The notes below the pieces were generated by a model that was not told where the DNA came from, did no database searches, and saw only the letters and a list, made by a program, of their open reading frames with translations. A DNA stretch of 47,602 nucleotides from B73-G16 sp964611295 (lineage in GTDB: Bacteria; Desulfobacterota; B13-G15). Numbering within the stretch: the stretch's first letter is position 1; the number at the start of each line of letters is the position of its first letter. The stretch lies in the NCBI GenBank assembly GCA_964611295.1, contig CAZSWV010000011.1, positions 1 to 47,602 of the forward strand, given 5' to 3'. Shown here one piece after another: positions 34,188 through 42,009 of this stretch. The translations under genes and the position numbers were made by a program.

Positions 34188-35527
34188 AGGCTCGTACCGA
34201 TAAAGCGTAATAGCTCGCGTACCTCCCTTATGCCTACAACATCCACTCCTTCGGGCGAAAGCCCAGCGTTTGATTTTGGGATTATGGCCTGCGAGAACCC
34301 CAATCTCTTGGCTTCTTCTAGCCTTTCCCTTGCATACAAGGCCCCTCTTACCTCCCCTGTCAATCCTACCTCTCCAAAGACCACGCAATCTGCGGGCAAT
34401 GCCCTTTCAAGGTGGCTTGAGATCAAAGCGGCCACAACCGCCAAATCTGCTGCAGGTTCAAAGACCTTGATCCCACCTACTACGTTTACAAATACGTCAC
34501 AGTGAGAAAGGTCGAGTCCTACCCTCTTTTCTATTACCCCTACCAGTAACTGGAGCCTGTAATGGTCAATGCCCATGGCCATCCTTTTCCAACTGCCTCC
34601 GGGTGAAGGCGCTACTAGAGCTTGGATTTCCACAAGCAGGGGTCTGGAGCCCTCCAAGGCCGGCATTACGACAGTACCGGGGGACCCTTCTGGCCGTTCG
34701 GATAAGAAAACCCCGGAAGGGTTGGGCACTTCTACCAGCCCTTTTTCGGTCATCTGGAAGACGCCCACTTCGTTTGTAGAACCGAAGCGGTTCTTCACTG
34801 ACCGTAAGATCCTAAAAGGACCTTCTGTGCCTTGTTCGAAGTAAAGGACCACATCTACAAGGTGTTCTACCGTTTTAGGTCCGGCTATGAGCCCTTCCTT
34901 TGTCACATGGCCTACCAAGACCACGACCATTTCCTCCCTTTTGGCAAGCTTCATAAGCCTTGAGGTTACCTCCCGTACCTGCAAGATGCTCCCTGGGGGT
35001 GAAGGGATCTCTTGTAAGGCGGTTGCCTGGAGTGAGTCAAGGGCTAGGATGCGGGGGTGTTCCCTTTCGGCGGCCTCAATTACGTCCTCAAGGTAAGGGG
35101 AAGAAATACCGGGGAACCCCTCGCTCCTCAAAGGGAACCTTCTCAGCTTGGACCTTATTTGTCTAACAGACTCTTCACTTGAACAGTAGAGGACCTTTAT
35201 CCCTTGGGATGCAAGGTCATCTAATACCTGTAACAACAATGTGGACTTCCCAATGCCAGGAGCTCCTCCTAGAAGGACCACGGATCCCTCTACAAAACCT
35301 CCACCAAGGGTCCTATTGAATTCGGCAAAGGAGGTCCGGAGTCGCCTTTCCTCACCTGTATCTGGCTTAAGGATTTGTATGTCCGTTTTGGTTTGGGGTG
35401 ATGGATAATGAGGCCTTGTCGTTTCTTCTTGGAAAGTGCCCCATTGCCCACAAGAGGGGCATCTCCCAAGCCACTGCGGGTGGCGATGGCCACATTCCTG
35501 ACAGACATATATACGCTTTTCGGCCAC
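34184..35527 (-). CDS. radA: DNA repair protein RadA
   Basis: A 447-residue RecA-like ATPase that promotes branch migration in recombination. N-terminal zinc finger CxxC-x11-CxxC (CQECGHRHPQWLGRCPSCG), Walker A GGAPGIGKST near residue 90, the KNRFG motif (SVKNRFGSTNEVG) near 243, and a C-terminal Lon-like domain. The only plausible start is GTG at 35527, with no good ribosome-binding site. Its 5' region is divergent from the mechanosensitive channel gene; it is coupled to the ABC-class ATPase downstream. Confidence 0.96.
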   Translation of the reverse strand: MAEKRIYVCQECGHRHPQWLGRCPSCGQWGTFQEETTRPHYPSPQTKTDIQILKPDTGEERRLRTSFAEFNRTLGGGFVEGSVVLLGGAPGIGKSTLLLQVLDDLASQGIKVLYCSSEESVRQIRSKLRRFPLRSEGFPGISSPYLEDVIEAAEREHPRILALDSLQATALQEIPSPPGSILQVREVTSRLMKLAKREEMVVVLVGHVTKEGLIAGPKTVEHLVDVVLYFEQGTEGPFRILRSVKNRFGSTNEVGVFQMTEKGLVEVPNPSGVFLSERPEGSPGTVVMPALEGSRPLLVEIQALVAPSPGGSWKRMAMGIDHYRLQLLVGVIEKRVGLDLSHCDVFVNVVGGIKVFEPAADLAVVAALISSHLERALPADCVVFGEVGLTGEVRGALYARERLEEAKRLGFSQAIIPKSNAGLSPEGVDVVGIREVRELLRFIGTSL

Positions 35528-35563
35528 GACAAAATCATAGTATCATTTGCCACGTTACAGAAG

Positions 35564-36601
35564 ATGTCTTCTTTCAAGGCCTCTATATCTATTGCACTGG
35601 TCTTCCTTATAGGTCTCCTCTTGGAGAGGGCTTTAAGGAGATATTTACAGGCTTTTGGCAAAAAAAGGGGCTTGAAGGGTGTAGAGGTCCTGTCTCATTC
35701 CCTTAAGGTCCACGTAACCCTATGGTCCCTTTGTGTCGGTTTCTTTTTGGCCTTACCGAAATTGCCCCTTTCTCAAGAGGGCTTTTTACTATTGAGGAAA
35801 GCGGTCCTTTCCCTTTTGATCGTCTCATTAAGTCTATTTTTCTCAGGGGTTTTGGCTCGGACATTTGGCCTTTACCTTGAGAGGTTCAAAGAGGTCCTTC
35901 CGCCTACCTCCTTGTTCGAGAACCTTATAAGGGTCTTTGTGCTCGTAATAGGTTTCCTTATCCTTGTGCAAGCCCTTGGACTTTCCATCACACCTGCATT
36001 GGCTGGTTTGGGGATAGGGGGCTTAGCAGCTGCATTGGCCCTCCAGGGGCCTTTAGCCAATTTATTCTCCGGCATCCACATAATGCTATCCAGGCAAATA
36101 AGGCCAGGGGACTACGTGAAGTTGGAAACAGGTCATGAGGGTTACGTGGTGGACATCTCCTGGCGGAATACCACCATAAGGGAACTTCCAAACAACTTGG
36201 TGATCGTCCCAAACGCAAAACTTGCTTCCTTAATAGTCGTTAACTACCATCAGCCAGAACCCCAAATTTCGGTAATAGTCCCAGTCCAGGTGAGTTATTC
36301 GAGCGACTTGGAAAAGGTAGAGCGGGTAACCCTTGAAGTGGCACAGGAGGTAATGAGGGAAGTACCAGGTGGTGTGGTGGAATTTGAACCACTTTTGCGC
36401 TTTCAGGCCTTTGAAGACTCAGGGATAAGGTTTAATGTGATATTACGGGCAAGGGAATACTCTGACCAATATATCGTAAGGCATGAGTTCATAAAGAGGC
36501 TCCTTAACCGTTATCGCCAGGAGGGCATAGAGATCCCTTACCCCACAAGGACTGTCCACCTTAAGCGGAAAGGAGAACCGGATGAAGGTGGGGTCTACTA
36601 A
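35564..36601 (+). CDS. Small-conductance mechanosensitive channel (MscS family)
   Basis: About 345 residues from the ATG at 35564 (the open frame extends left to 35408 but those codons lie antisense to radA). Hydrophobic segments precede the pore helix ALAGLGIGGLAAALALQGPLANLFSG, followed by RQIRPGDYVKLETGHEGYVVDISWRNTTIRELPNN, the MscS beta-domain. It releases solutes on hypo-osmotic shock. The gene overlaps the next by 20 nt. Confidence 0.92.
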   Translation: MSSFKASISIALVFLIGLLLERALRRYLQAFGKKRGLKGVEVLSHSLKVHVTLWSLCVGFFLALPKLPLSQEGFLLLRKAVLSLLIVSLSLFFSGVLARTFGLYLERFKEVLPPTSLFENLIRVFVLVIGFLILVQALGLSITPALAGLGIGGLAAALALQGPLANLFSGIHIMLSRQIRPGDYVKLETGHEGYVVDISWRNTTIRELPNNLVIVPNAKLASLIVVNYHQPEPQISVIVPVQVSYSSDLEKVERVTLEVAQEVMREVPGGVVEFEPLLRFQAFEDSGIRFNVILRAREYSDQYIVRHEFIKRLLNRYRQEGIEIPYPTRTVHLKRKGEPDEGGVY

Positions 36602-37805
36602 GCTACATTATGGATGGTACATTGTCCTTGCCTCCTTTTTGATCCTTTTGCTTAACTCTGGGGCACGGTATGTGTTCGGAGTGGCTTTCAAATCTATGGG
36701 GAGCGAATTCGGATGGGGAAGGGCAGCCCTTTCGGGAGTATTTTCGGTGAACATGGCCCTTTTTGCCATAGCCTTGCTCTTCACAGGAAGGTTCTATGAT
36801 AAGTACGGTCCTAAGGGGGTCCTTGCGATCTCGAGTTTCCTTTTGTCCCTTGGTTTTGTTGGGACGGCTCTGTGTAGGGGTTTTTGGTCCTTTTTTGTAT
36901 TCTACGGGATAATTTCGGCGTTGGGCTTTTCTGGGCCTTCTATACCCTTGGTGTCAACCCTTGTGAGCAAATGGTTCCACGAAAAAAAGGGGCTTGCGGT
37001 CAGTATCGCCCTATCAGGTGGGGCGTTGGGACAGTTCCTCTTGTCCCCTTTATCGGGGGTATTGGTTGAGGCTTATGGGTGGAGGATATGCTTTATAGCC
37101 ATCGGCCTTTTGACCCTTGTGGTGAACCTTCCCCTTGTCTTCCTCGTGATAAGGGGAGATCCCCACGACCTTAAATTAAGACCCTATGGTACCTTGGCAA
37201 AAGAAACGGTTTCAGGGGCCGTAGGAGGTCTAAACCTATCTCAAGCCCTGAGGACCCCTTCCCTTTGGGCCTTTATGACCATGATGTTCATTTGTGGGGC
37301 CGGTGACTTCTTTTCCACTACCCATTTGGTACCTATGGCTACGGATCAGGGCATAAGCACCATCAAAGCCAGCATGATGCTCGGTTGGTATGGCCTTTTG
37401 AGCCTAGGGGGGCTTTTGATAGCAGGACCCGTTGCAGATGCCTTAGGCTGTCGCCTCCCCATAATGGTTACCTTTGGAATAAGGGTTTTCACCTTCGTGC
37501 TTTTGATGTCCGAAAAGTCCTATTGGAGTTTCTTATCCTTTTCACTGGTATTTGGATTTACCCATCTGGTAACAGCCCCCTTGACGCCGGTTTTGGCCTC
37601 AAAGCTATACGGTACGCGGAACCTTGGACTTATCACGGGGCTTATAAACACCCTACACTTCTTAGGGGGTAGCCTCATGGCTTATCTAGGAGGTTTGATC
37701 TTCGATAAGACCCAGAGCTATCAACTTGCCTTGGCTATAATGGCTTTGGCTTCGGGAACTGCTGTGTTGTGGACCTACCTGATAGAAGAAGAGGCTAAAT
37801 CCTAG
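36582..37805 (+). CDS. MFS transporter, oxalate/formate antiporter (OFA)-like family
   Basis: A 407-residue, 12-span transporter. LHYGWYIVLASFLILLLNSG at the N-terminus, GRFYDKYGPKGVL in loop 2-3, KWFHEKKGLAVSIALSGGALGQ in span 5, and GPVADALGCRLPIM in the second half are typical for the monocarboxylate/oxalate-formate antiporter group. AAGGAG precedes the ATG. The substrate is probably a carboxylate. Confidence 0.88.
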   Translation: MKVGSTKLHYGWYIVLASFLILLLNSGARYVFGVAFKSMGSEFGWGRAALSGVFSVNMALFAIALLFTGRFYDKYGPKGVLAISSFLLSLGFVGTALCRGFWSFFVFYGIISALGFSGPSIPLVSTLVSKWFHEKKGLAVSIALSGGALGQFLLSPLSGVLVEAYGWRICFIAIGLLTLVVNLPLVFLVIRGDPHDLKLRPYGTLAKETVSGAVGGLNLSQALRTPSLWAFMTMMFICGAGDFFSTTHLVPMATDQGISTIKASMMLGWYGLLSLGGLLIAGPVADALGCRLPIMVTFGIRVFTFVLLMSEKSYWSFLSFSLVFGFTHLVTAPLTPVLASKLYGTRNLGLITGLINTLHFLGGSLMAYLGGLIFDKTQSYQLALAIMALASGTAVLWTYLIEEEAKS

Positions 37806-37818
37806 AAGGAGGTGATAC

Positions 37819-38016
37819 ATGCCTACTATATTCTTCTTCGGTCCTACGTTGAAAGAAGAGGATAAAAAAGAACTTGTGAAGTCCTTCACTGAAACAGCAA
37901 GTCGCCTCACGGGCATAGACCCTTCGGCCTTTGTGGTTTACCTTTTCGCGGTTTCGCCAGAAGATGTAGGCGTAGGGGGGATCCTGTTGAAAGAACGGTT
38001 GGGCCAAAAGGGTTGA
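37819..38016 (+). CDS. 4-oxalocrotonate tautomerase-like small protein
   Basis: A 65-residue protein beginning Met-Pro, so Met removal would expose the catalytic Pro-1. PTIFFFGPTLKEEDKKELV matches the beta-alpha start of 4-OT enzymes, and GVGGILLKER near the end matches the usual GIGGxLxxxR. It would catalyse keto-enol tautomerisation or a related reaction. The strong AGGAGGTGATAC site precedes the ATG. It sits between an MFS carboxylate transporter and a hypothetical protein; no pathway can be named. Confidence 0.75.
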   Translation: MPTIFFFGPTLKEEDKKELVKSFTETASRLTGIDPSAFVVYLFAVSPEDVGVGGILLKERLGQKG

Positions 38017-38027
38017 TTGCCAACTTG

Positions 38028-38447
38028 ATGCCGTGTGCTAATATTTTGAACGTGAACAAGGTCCTTATAGGAGTGAAGGTATTTTTTGCCTTATTCCTAG
38101 GGGCCACATGTAAAGGCGAGGTGATAAGTTCTACGCGCCTTAAGGTCACTGAAGTGGTCTTCTTCATGCCGAAACTTGAGACCTCATATCCAGGACTGAT
38201 TTCCCAGTTTGGGCCAGCTAACCTTAGGTTCTTGGAGAGGGTCGACATAGTCGTTGACAAAGAAGGCGCAGTGGAAGGCCTCATGGTGGTGTATACTCCC
38301 TCAGATGGTTTCAGGAGAAGGGTTTTTCTGAAGGGGATCGAAGGATGGATGATAAAGGAGGCCCGTGGAGGGCAGTTTGGTTGGGATGTCCTTATAAGGG
38401 TTGTGACTACTGATGAAATAGGATCTTTAGAGGAGGGGAGGAGATGA
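38028..38447 (+). CDS. Hypothetical protein, probably exported
   Basis: About 139 residues from the ATG at 38028 (an in-frame TTG at 38013 overlapping the tautomerase stop is the alternative; neither has a clear ribosome-binding site). A hydrophobic N-terminal segment VLIGVKVFFALFLGATC could be a signal peptide. The rest (VTEVVFFMPKLE, FLERVDIVVDKEGAVEGLMVVYTP, RRRVFLKGIEGWMI) predicts mixed beta strands. I do not recognise a family. It overlaps the CsgG-like lipoprotein gene by ATGA, so a shared envelope role is likely. Confidence 0.65.
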   Translation: MPCANILNVNKVLIGVKVFFALFLGATCKGEVISSTRLKVTEVVFFMPKLETSYPGLISQFGPANLRFLERVDIVVDKEGAVEGLMVVYTPSDGFRRRVFLKGIEGWMIKEARGGQFGWDVLIRVVTTDEIGSLEEGRR

Positions 38448-39451
38448 GGAGGTGGGCCCTTTTAAGCCTTTTGGTTTTCTTTTTGGCACTTTGTGGATGT
38501 GGTCCTGAGATAAGCACGACGGTCCAGACCACGGGACCTACTGTTCAGGAGGTCCTGACCTATCAGGGGCCAAAGGCGAGGATAGCGGTTGGGCGTTTTA
38601 CCTGTAAGGCAGCTAAGTGCACCTACGAGATCGGAGAAGGCTTAGCCGACATGTTGGCCACAGCCCTTTTCCGGACTGGTCGCTTTATCGTGTTAGAGAG
38701 GGGTGAAGGGCTTAAGGCGATACAGGAGGAATTGGAATTAGCTCAATCCGGATACGTGGAAGCGGGTAAGGGCCCGAAGATGGGGCTTATGGAGGGAGCT
38801 GACATCCTCGTCATGGGGGCGATTACTGCCTTTGAACCTGAGGCATCAGGGGTACTCGGAGGGGGAATAATAGTCCCCTTGCCTGGCGGTGCTGGGGCAG
38901 TTGTTGGTAAAAAGGACGCCTATATAGCTGCTGACATCCGGCTTGTAGACGTAAGGACTGGGAGGGTAATAAACGCCACCAGGGTAGAAGGCAAGGCCTC
39001 AAGTTGGAGGGTAGGAGGGATAGCCGGTGGACTGGTTGGCACAGTGGTCCTCGGGGGTGGGCTTAGTGTTTACAAGAACACCCCCATGGAAAAGGCGGTG
39101 ATGGTTATGTTGGAAAACGCCATACAGGCCATCTCCCAAATGGTCCCCCAGAGCTACTATCGATATGGCGAGGACCTTTCGGCCCCACCCTCGGTTCAAG
39201 AGGTCCAACGCCCTTCCTCCCAACAGCAAGGGCCTGTGTATGAGCCCTTTGTCACCCCCAAGGGCCTTGTAGTTACTGGCGAAAAAGCAAACCTAAGGAG
39301 TGGTCCCGGTACCAGCTATGCGGTCACACGGACCCTGAACCGTGGCGAACGCCTGCAGGCCATCGGTAAACAAGGCGAGTGGATCCAAGTGCAGCTCCCA
39401 AACGGGCAAATCGGCTGGATCCACTCAAGCCTAGTACGCGAAACCCCCTAA
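38444..39451 (+). CDS. CsgG-like lipoprotein with C-terminal SH3 domain
   Basis: A 335-residue lipoprotein: signal peptide RRWALLSLLVFFLALCGC with lipobox Cys. Residues about 45-235 form a CsgG/curli-assembly-like domain (ARIAVGRFTCK, GEGLADMLATALFRTGRFIVLERGE, GADILVMGAITAFE, ADIRLVDVRTGRVI). A low-complexity linker (SSQQQGP) leads to a bacterial SH3 domain (GEKANLRSGPGTSYAV ... IGWIHSSLV) at about 275-335. It probably sits on the outer membrane or periplasmic face and binds peptidoglycan or a partner. The CsgG pore function is not certain. Confidence 0.85.
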   Translation: MRRWALLSLLVFFLALCGCGPEISTTVQTTGPTVQEVLTYQGPKARIAVGRFTCKAAKCTYEIGEGLADMLATALFRTGRFIVLERGEGLKAIQEELELAQSGYVEAGKGPKMGLMEGADILVMGAITAFEPEASGVLGGGIIVPLPGGAGAVVGKKDAYIAADIRLVDVRTGRVINATRVEGKASSWRVGGIAGGLVGTVVLGGGLSVYKNTPMEKAVMVMLENAIQAISQMVPQSYYRYGEDLSAPPSVQEVQRPSSQQQGPVYEPFVTPKGLVVTGEKANLRSGPGTSYAVTRTLNRGERLQAIGKQGEWIQVQLPNGQIGWIHSSLVRETP

Positions 39452-39515
39452 GAGCTTAAATACCCAACCGGCCAGCACCGACCAGCGTCTATCCCATGAG
39501 GACTCCTCCCTTCGT

Positions 39516-39535
39516 TTGTTCATAATTGTGAACAA
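39516..39535. promoter_or_regulatory. Palindromic operator-like site TTGTTCA-N6-TGAACAA
   Basis: Perfect 7-nt arms with a 6-nt spacer, 40 nt upstream of the -35 of the small membrane-protein gene. The core GTTCR-N6-YGAAC recurs at 40594-40609 in front of the IclR gene, suggesting a shared IclR-type operator. Confidence 0.55.
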
Positions 39536-39574
39536 AAATGTGATACCCCAGTTTGTCTTTTTATAAAAAAGGCC

Positions 39575-39603
39575 TTGACTTTTTCTCCAGACTACGTTAT
39601 TAT
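39575..39603 (+). promoter_or_regulatory. Promoter of the 63-residue membrane protein
   Basis: -35 TTGACT (39575-39580), 17-nt spacer, -10 TATTAT (39598-39603). Nearly consensus; about 32 nt before the ATG. Confidence 0.75.
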
Positions 39604-39605
39604 TT

Positions 39606-39621
39606 GTTCAGAATAATGAAA
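39606..39621. promoter_or_regulatory. Imperfect operator-like site GTTCA-N6-TGAAA at the transcription start
   Basis: Same layout as the palindrome at 39516-39535 but with one arm imperfect; it covers the predicted start point just downstream of the -10 box, a position suited to repression. Confidence 0.4.
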
Positions 39622-39634
39622 AAGGAGGTAAGAG

Positions 39635-39826
39635 ATGGTGCAGGTAGTGTTTTTCTTGTTGACCTTGTTGGGGGTTTTAGGGGTTATGGGGCTTATGGTC
39701 CTTTATCCTCTTTTTAAGACCCTTGTGGGTTATTTGGAGGTGTTGAGGGTCGTTAGTCCTTCAGAGAGGATTGAGGGGGCAGGTGAGGTTATTCCTGGTT
39801 TCGGTGGGGGCAAGGCCTCTTTGTGA
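39635..39826 (+). CDS. Small single-span membrane protein (63 residues), hypothetical
   Basis: Starts at an ATG with a strong AAAGGAGG site. Hydrophobic residues run from about 4 to 28 (VVFFLLTLLGVLGVMGLMVLYPLF), followed by a short soluble tail ending GFGGGKASL. It has its own near-consensus promoter and two operator-like repeats, and ends 8 nt from the convergent IclR gene stop. I do not recognise the family; possibilities are a small subunit or regulator of a membrane complex. Confidence 0.7.
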   Translation: MVQVVFFLLTLLGVLGVMGLMVLYPLFKTLVGYLEVLRVVSPSERIEGAGEVIPGFGGGKASL

Positions 39827-39833
39827 GGTGTTT

Positions 39834-40589
39834 TTATGCAGTATTTGTCAGGGTTTTTGCGATCCTCGTAGAGGCCTCTTTGAGGTAGGGGATGGTTTGT
39901 TCGATTCTATCGTGGGTGAAGGTGGAGGAAAAGCCCACTATCCATATAGCGGAAAGGGGCAGGAGGGGAGAATCTATCAGGGCTGCTATGGCTCTTACGC
40001 CATCTAAGTACTCCTCATCGTCAAGGGCCACACCTTCCTTCCTGACCTTTTTGAGTTCTTCTAGGTACTGGTCTATCTCCGTTATGGTACGGGACGTATA
40101 TTTCTTTATGCCCTTTTCTGTCAATATCCTTCGTACTTCTTCCTCCTGCAGCCTGGCAAGATAAGCCTTTCCCAAGGCTCCAGCCAATAGTGGAACTCTT
40201 GCCCCTACTGGTGCGGTAACCCTTAGGTCTTTATCGGGCTCAACAACTTCGAGCACTATGACCTTTTCACCCCTCACTACGCCGAAGAAAACCGTTTCGC
40301 CAGATATTTCTTTCAGCTTCACCATAAAAGGATAAGCTGTCTTTCTCATCTCAGATTCGCTCACGCCTTTGCCCAATAGTTCGAACAAGGCTGGGCCAAG
40401 CGAATACCTCTTGCTCAATGGATTGCGCCTCACAAACCCCTCGGCCTCAAGGGTGTAAAGGATCTCATGCAAGGTGCTTTTGCTTATCCCCAATTGACGG
40501 GATATCTCCGAAAGCCCCCTCTCCACCCCATCAGAGAGAAGTACCAACACCCGTAAGGCCTTCCTGAGAGAAGGAACCCCTTTATCCAT
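39834..40589 (-). CDS. IclR-family transcriptional regulator
   Basis: A 251-residue regulator. N-terminal winged helix (residues 5-65: SLRKALRVLVLLSD, LSEISRQLGISKSTLHEILYTLEAEGFV) and a C-terminal effector domain (GETVFFGVVRGEKVIVLE, RVTAPVGARVPLLAGALGKAYLA, DDEEYLDGVRAIAA). Such proteins sense aromatic or organic acids. It is divergent from the LUD/AOR operon, and GTTCG-N6-CGAAC lies 5 nt upstream of its own start, so autoregulation and control of the operon are likely. Confidence 0.94.
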   Translation of the reverse strand: MDKGVPSLRKALRVLVLLSDGVERGLSEISRQLGISKSTLHEILYTLEAEGFVRRNPLSKRYSLGPALFELLGKGVSESEMRKTAYPFMVKLKEISGETVFFGVVRGEKVIVLEVVEPDKDLRVTAPVGARVPLLAGALGKAYLARLQEEEVRRILTEKGIKKYTSRTITEIDQYLEELKKVRKEGVALDDEEYLDGVRAIAALIDSPLLPLSAIWIVGFSSTFTHDRIEQTIPYLKEASTRIAKTLTNTA

Positions 40590-40593
40590 CTAT

Positions 40594-40609
40594 GTTCGCC
40601 ATCACGAAC
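40594..40609. promoter_or_regulatory. Operator-like palindrome GTTCG-N6-CGAAC before the IclR gene
   Basis: Perfect 5-nt arms, 6-nt spacer, directly upstream of the IclR start codon in the divergent region. Same layout as the site at 39516-39535. Expected binding site of the adjacent IclR regulator. Confidence 0.5.
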
Positions 40610-40649
40610 TCTTCTCAATTATGCCAATTTTTGGGGTCAAAGGAAAGGG

Positions 40650-40679
40650 TTGACAGGGGGAAGGACACGGTGGTAAAGT
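40650..40679 (+). promoter_or_regulatory. Promoter of the LUD/AOR operon
   Basis: -35 TTGACA (40650-40655, consensus), 18-nt spacer, -10 TAAAGT (40674-40679). Predicted start is only a few nt before the ATG at 40690, implying a very short leader or leaderless message. Confidence 0.5.
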
Positions 40680-40682
40680 TAA

Positions 40683-40698
40683 GTTCACGATGGCGGAA
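40683..40698. promoter_or_regulatory. Imperfect operator-like site GTTCA-N6-CGGAA over the start codon of the LUD gene
   Basis: Shares the GTTCR-N6-YG pattern with the sites at 39516 and 40594, and covers the predicted transcription start and the ATG at 40690-40692. One arm is imperfect. Confidence 0.35.
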
Positions 40699-42009
40699 GA
40701 GAGGCTTTTCCCTAAGGCAGTGGTGCTTGAGCCCTCTTTTGAAGGGAAGCGTAGGGATAGGGCTTTGACCTTTTCTTGGAGGAAGGTCTCTCAGAAGGGG
40801 GTTACCCTTGAAGAGCTTAAGGCAAAGCTTCGCGAGGTGAGGTATAGGGCCCTAAAGAGGCTATTGGACTTGAGGGATAGGGCGTTGGAGAGGTTTAAGG
40901 GGTTTGAGGATATTGAGGTTAGGTATTTCAGGGGAGCTGAGGAGGTGGCCTCCTTTATAAAGGAACGTATGGATGGTTTGAAGCTCTTGTCCCTCAACAA
41001 GTCCAATGTGGTGGTGAATGAGATCCGGCCTCATCTTAGGCGTCAAGGCCTTTTAACGTATATGAGGTATTACTCGGAGTTCAAGAACTTTGACCCCCAG
41101 GTTTTCAAAAGACAAATTGAAGACTATTGGATGTTGCCTGGGCTTCACGAAAGAGGGGTACTTGAGAGCTTTGAGGCAAAGCTTTCGTGGGACCTTGGAG
41201 AAGTGGTTTCTATGAAGCCTTATGGGGCCCTTCTCGGCGTCAATGCCTGTGCGGTTGAAGAGGGAAGGGTCTATTTCCTTCAACACATGTCGAATATTTC
41301 AAAGGACCTCAAACAGGCCAAAAAGCTTTTCATCTTGGTCCCCTTGGAGAAGCTTGTGGAGGACGAAGAAAGTGCCTTCTTCCAGGCCCAAATGGTCGGT
41401 GTCTATGGCCTTGAGAGCCTTTTGCTTGACCTTGAACCCAGGCCCCTTGAGGCTTTTGACTTCGACAGTTTGCCTGACGAAGGGGGAAAGCGGGAAATTT
41501 ACATTTTGTTTTACGATGGAGGCAGGAGTTCACTCCTTGGGTCTTCTTACGAGGAACTCCTCTTGTGTATAGATTGTAGGGCTTGTGCCAGGCAATGCCC
41601 TGTGGGAAGGCACCTGATGTATCAGAGGGACATGATCTATAGTCCGAAGAACTACCTCTTTTTGAGCCTACAGGGGGTATTGTCTCCCTTTGAGGCTTGC
41701 TTGCATTGTGGCAGATGTGAGGTGGAATGTCCGGTGGGGATAAACCTCCCGTATCTTATGTGGAGGTCGCAGTTGGACTACTATGCGAAAAAGGGCAGGG
41801 GGCTGAAGAAGAGGTTTCTTGACAACCCTGAGCTCATGGCAAAGCTTGGCGTGAGGTTTTCTCCCATAACCAACTTCCTCCTTAGGAACAAAGCCATACG
41901 CATGGTTATGGAGTGGTTTTTAGGCATTCACCGTGAAGCCCCTATGCCTTCTTTCCCCAAAGGTACTTTTAGGGATTGGTTAAAGGAGAAGGGATGGAAA
42001 AAAGGGTAA
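40690..42009 (+). CDS. LUD-domain plus [4Fe-4S] protein (LutB/LldF-like)
   Basis: A 439-residue protein. The N-terminal part (about residues 30-265) is a LUD/LutB-like domain (LSLNKSNVVVNEI, GALLGVNACAVEEGRVYFLQH, KLFILVPLEKLVED). Two [4Fe-4S] motifs follow: CIDCRACARQCPVG near 292 and CLHCGRCEVECPVG near 336. LutB-type proteins work with a CCG-domain LutA in lactate oxidation; that partner is encoded next. Here the pair precedes an aldehyde oxidoreductase, so it may instead carry its electrons. There is no ribosome-binding site before the ATG. First gene of the operon. Confidence 0.82.
   Translation: MAEERLFPKAVVLEPSFEGKRRDRALTFSWRKVSQKGVTLEELKAKLREVRYRALKRLLDLRDRALERFKGFEDIEVRYFRGAEEVASFIKERMDGLKLLSLNKSNVVVNEIRPHLRRQGLLTYMRYYSEFKNFDPQVFKRQIEDYWMLPGLHERGVLESFEAKLSWDLGEVVSMKPYGALLGVNACAVEEGRVYFLQHMSNISKDLKQAKKLFILVPLEKLVEDEESAFFQAQMVGVYGLESLLLDLEPRPLEAFDFDSLPDEGGKREIYILFYDGGRSSLLGSSYEELLLCIDCRACARQCPVGRHLMYQRDMIYSPKNYLFLSLQGVLSPFEACLHCGRCEVECPVGINLPYLMWRSQLDYYAKKGRGLKKRFLDNPELMAKLGVRFSPITNFLLRNKAIRMVMEWFLGIHREAPMPSFPKGTFRDWLKEKGWKKG

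Noticed and set aside
34188..34388. N-terminal extension of the ABC-class ATPase frame into radA
   Set aside because: Would add 67 basic residues encoded antiparallel-in-frame with radA; the ATG at 34187 gives family-typical length and an ATGA overlap.
35408..35563. Earlier starts for the MscS-type channel
   Set aside because: They run antisense through the radA 5' end; the ATG at 35564 starts just before the first hydrophobic segment.
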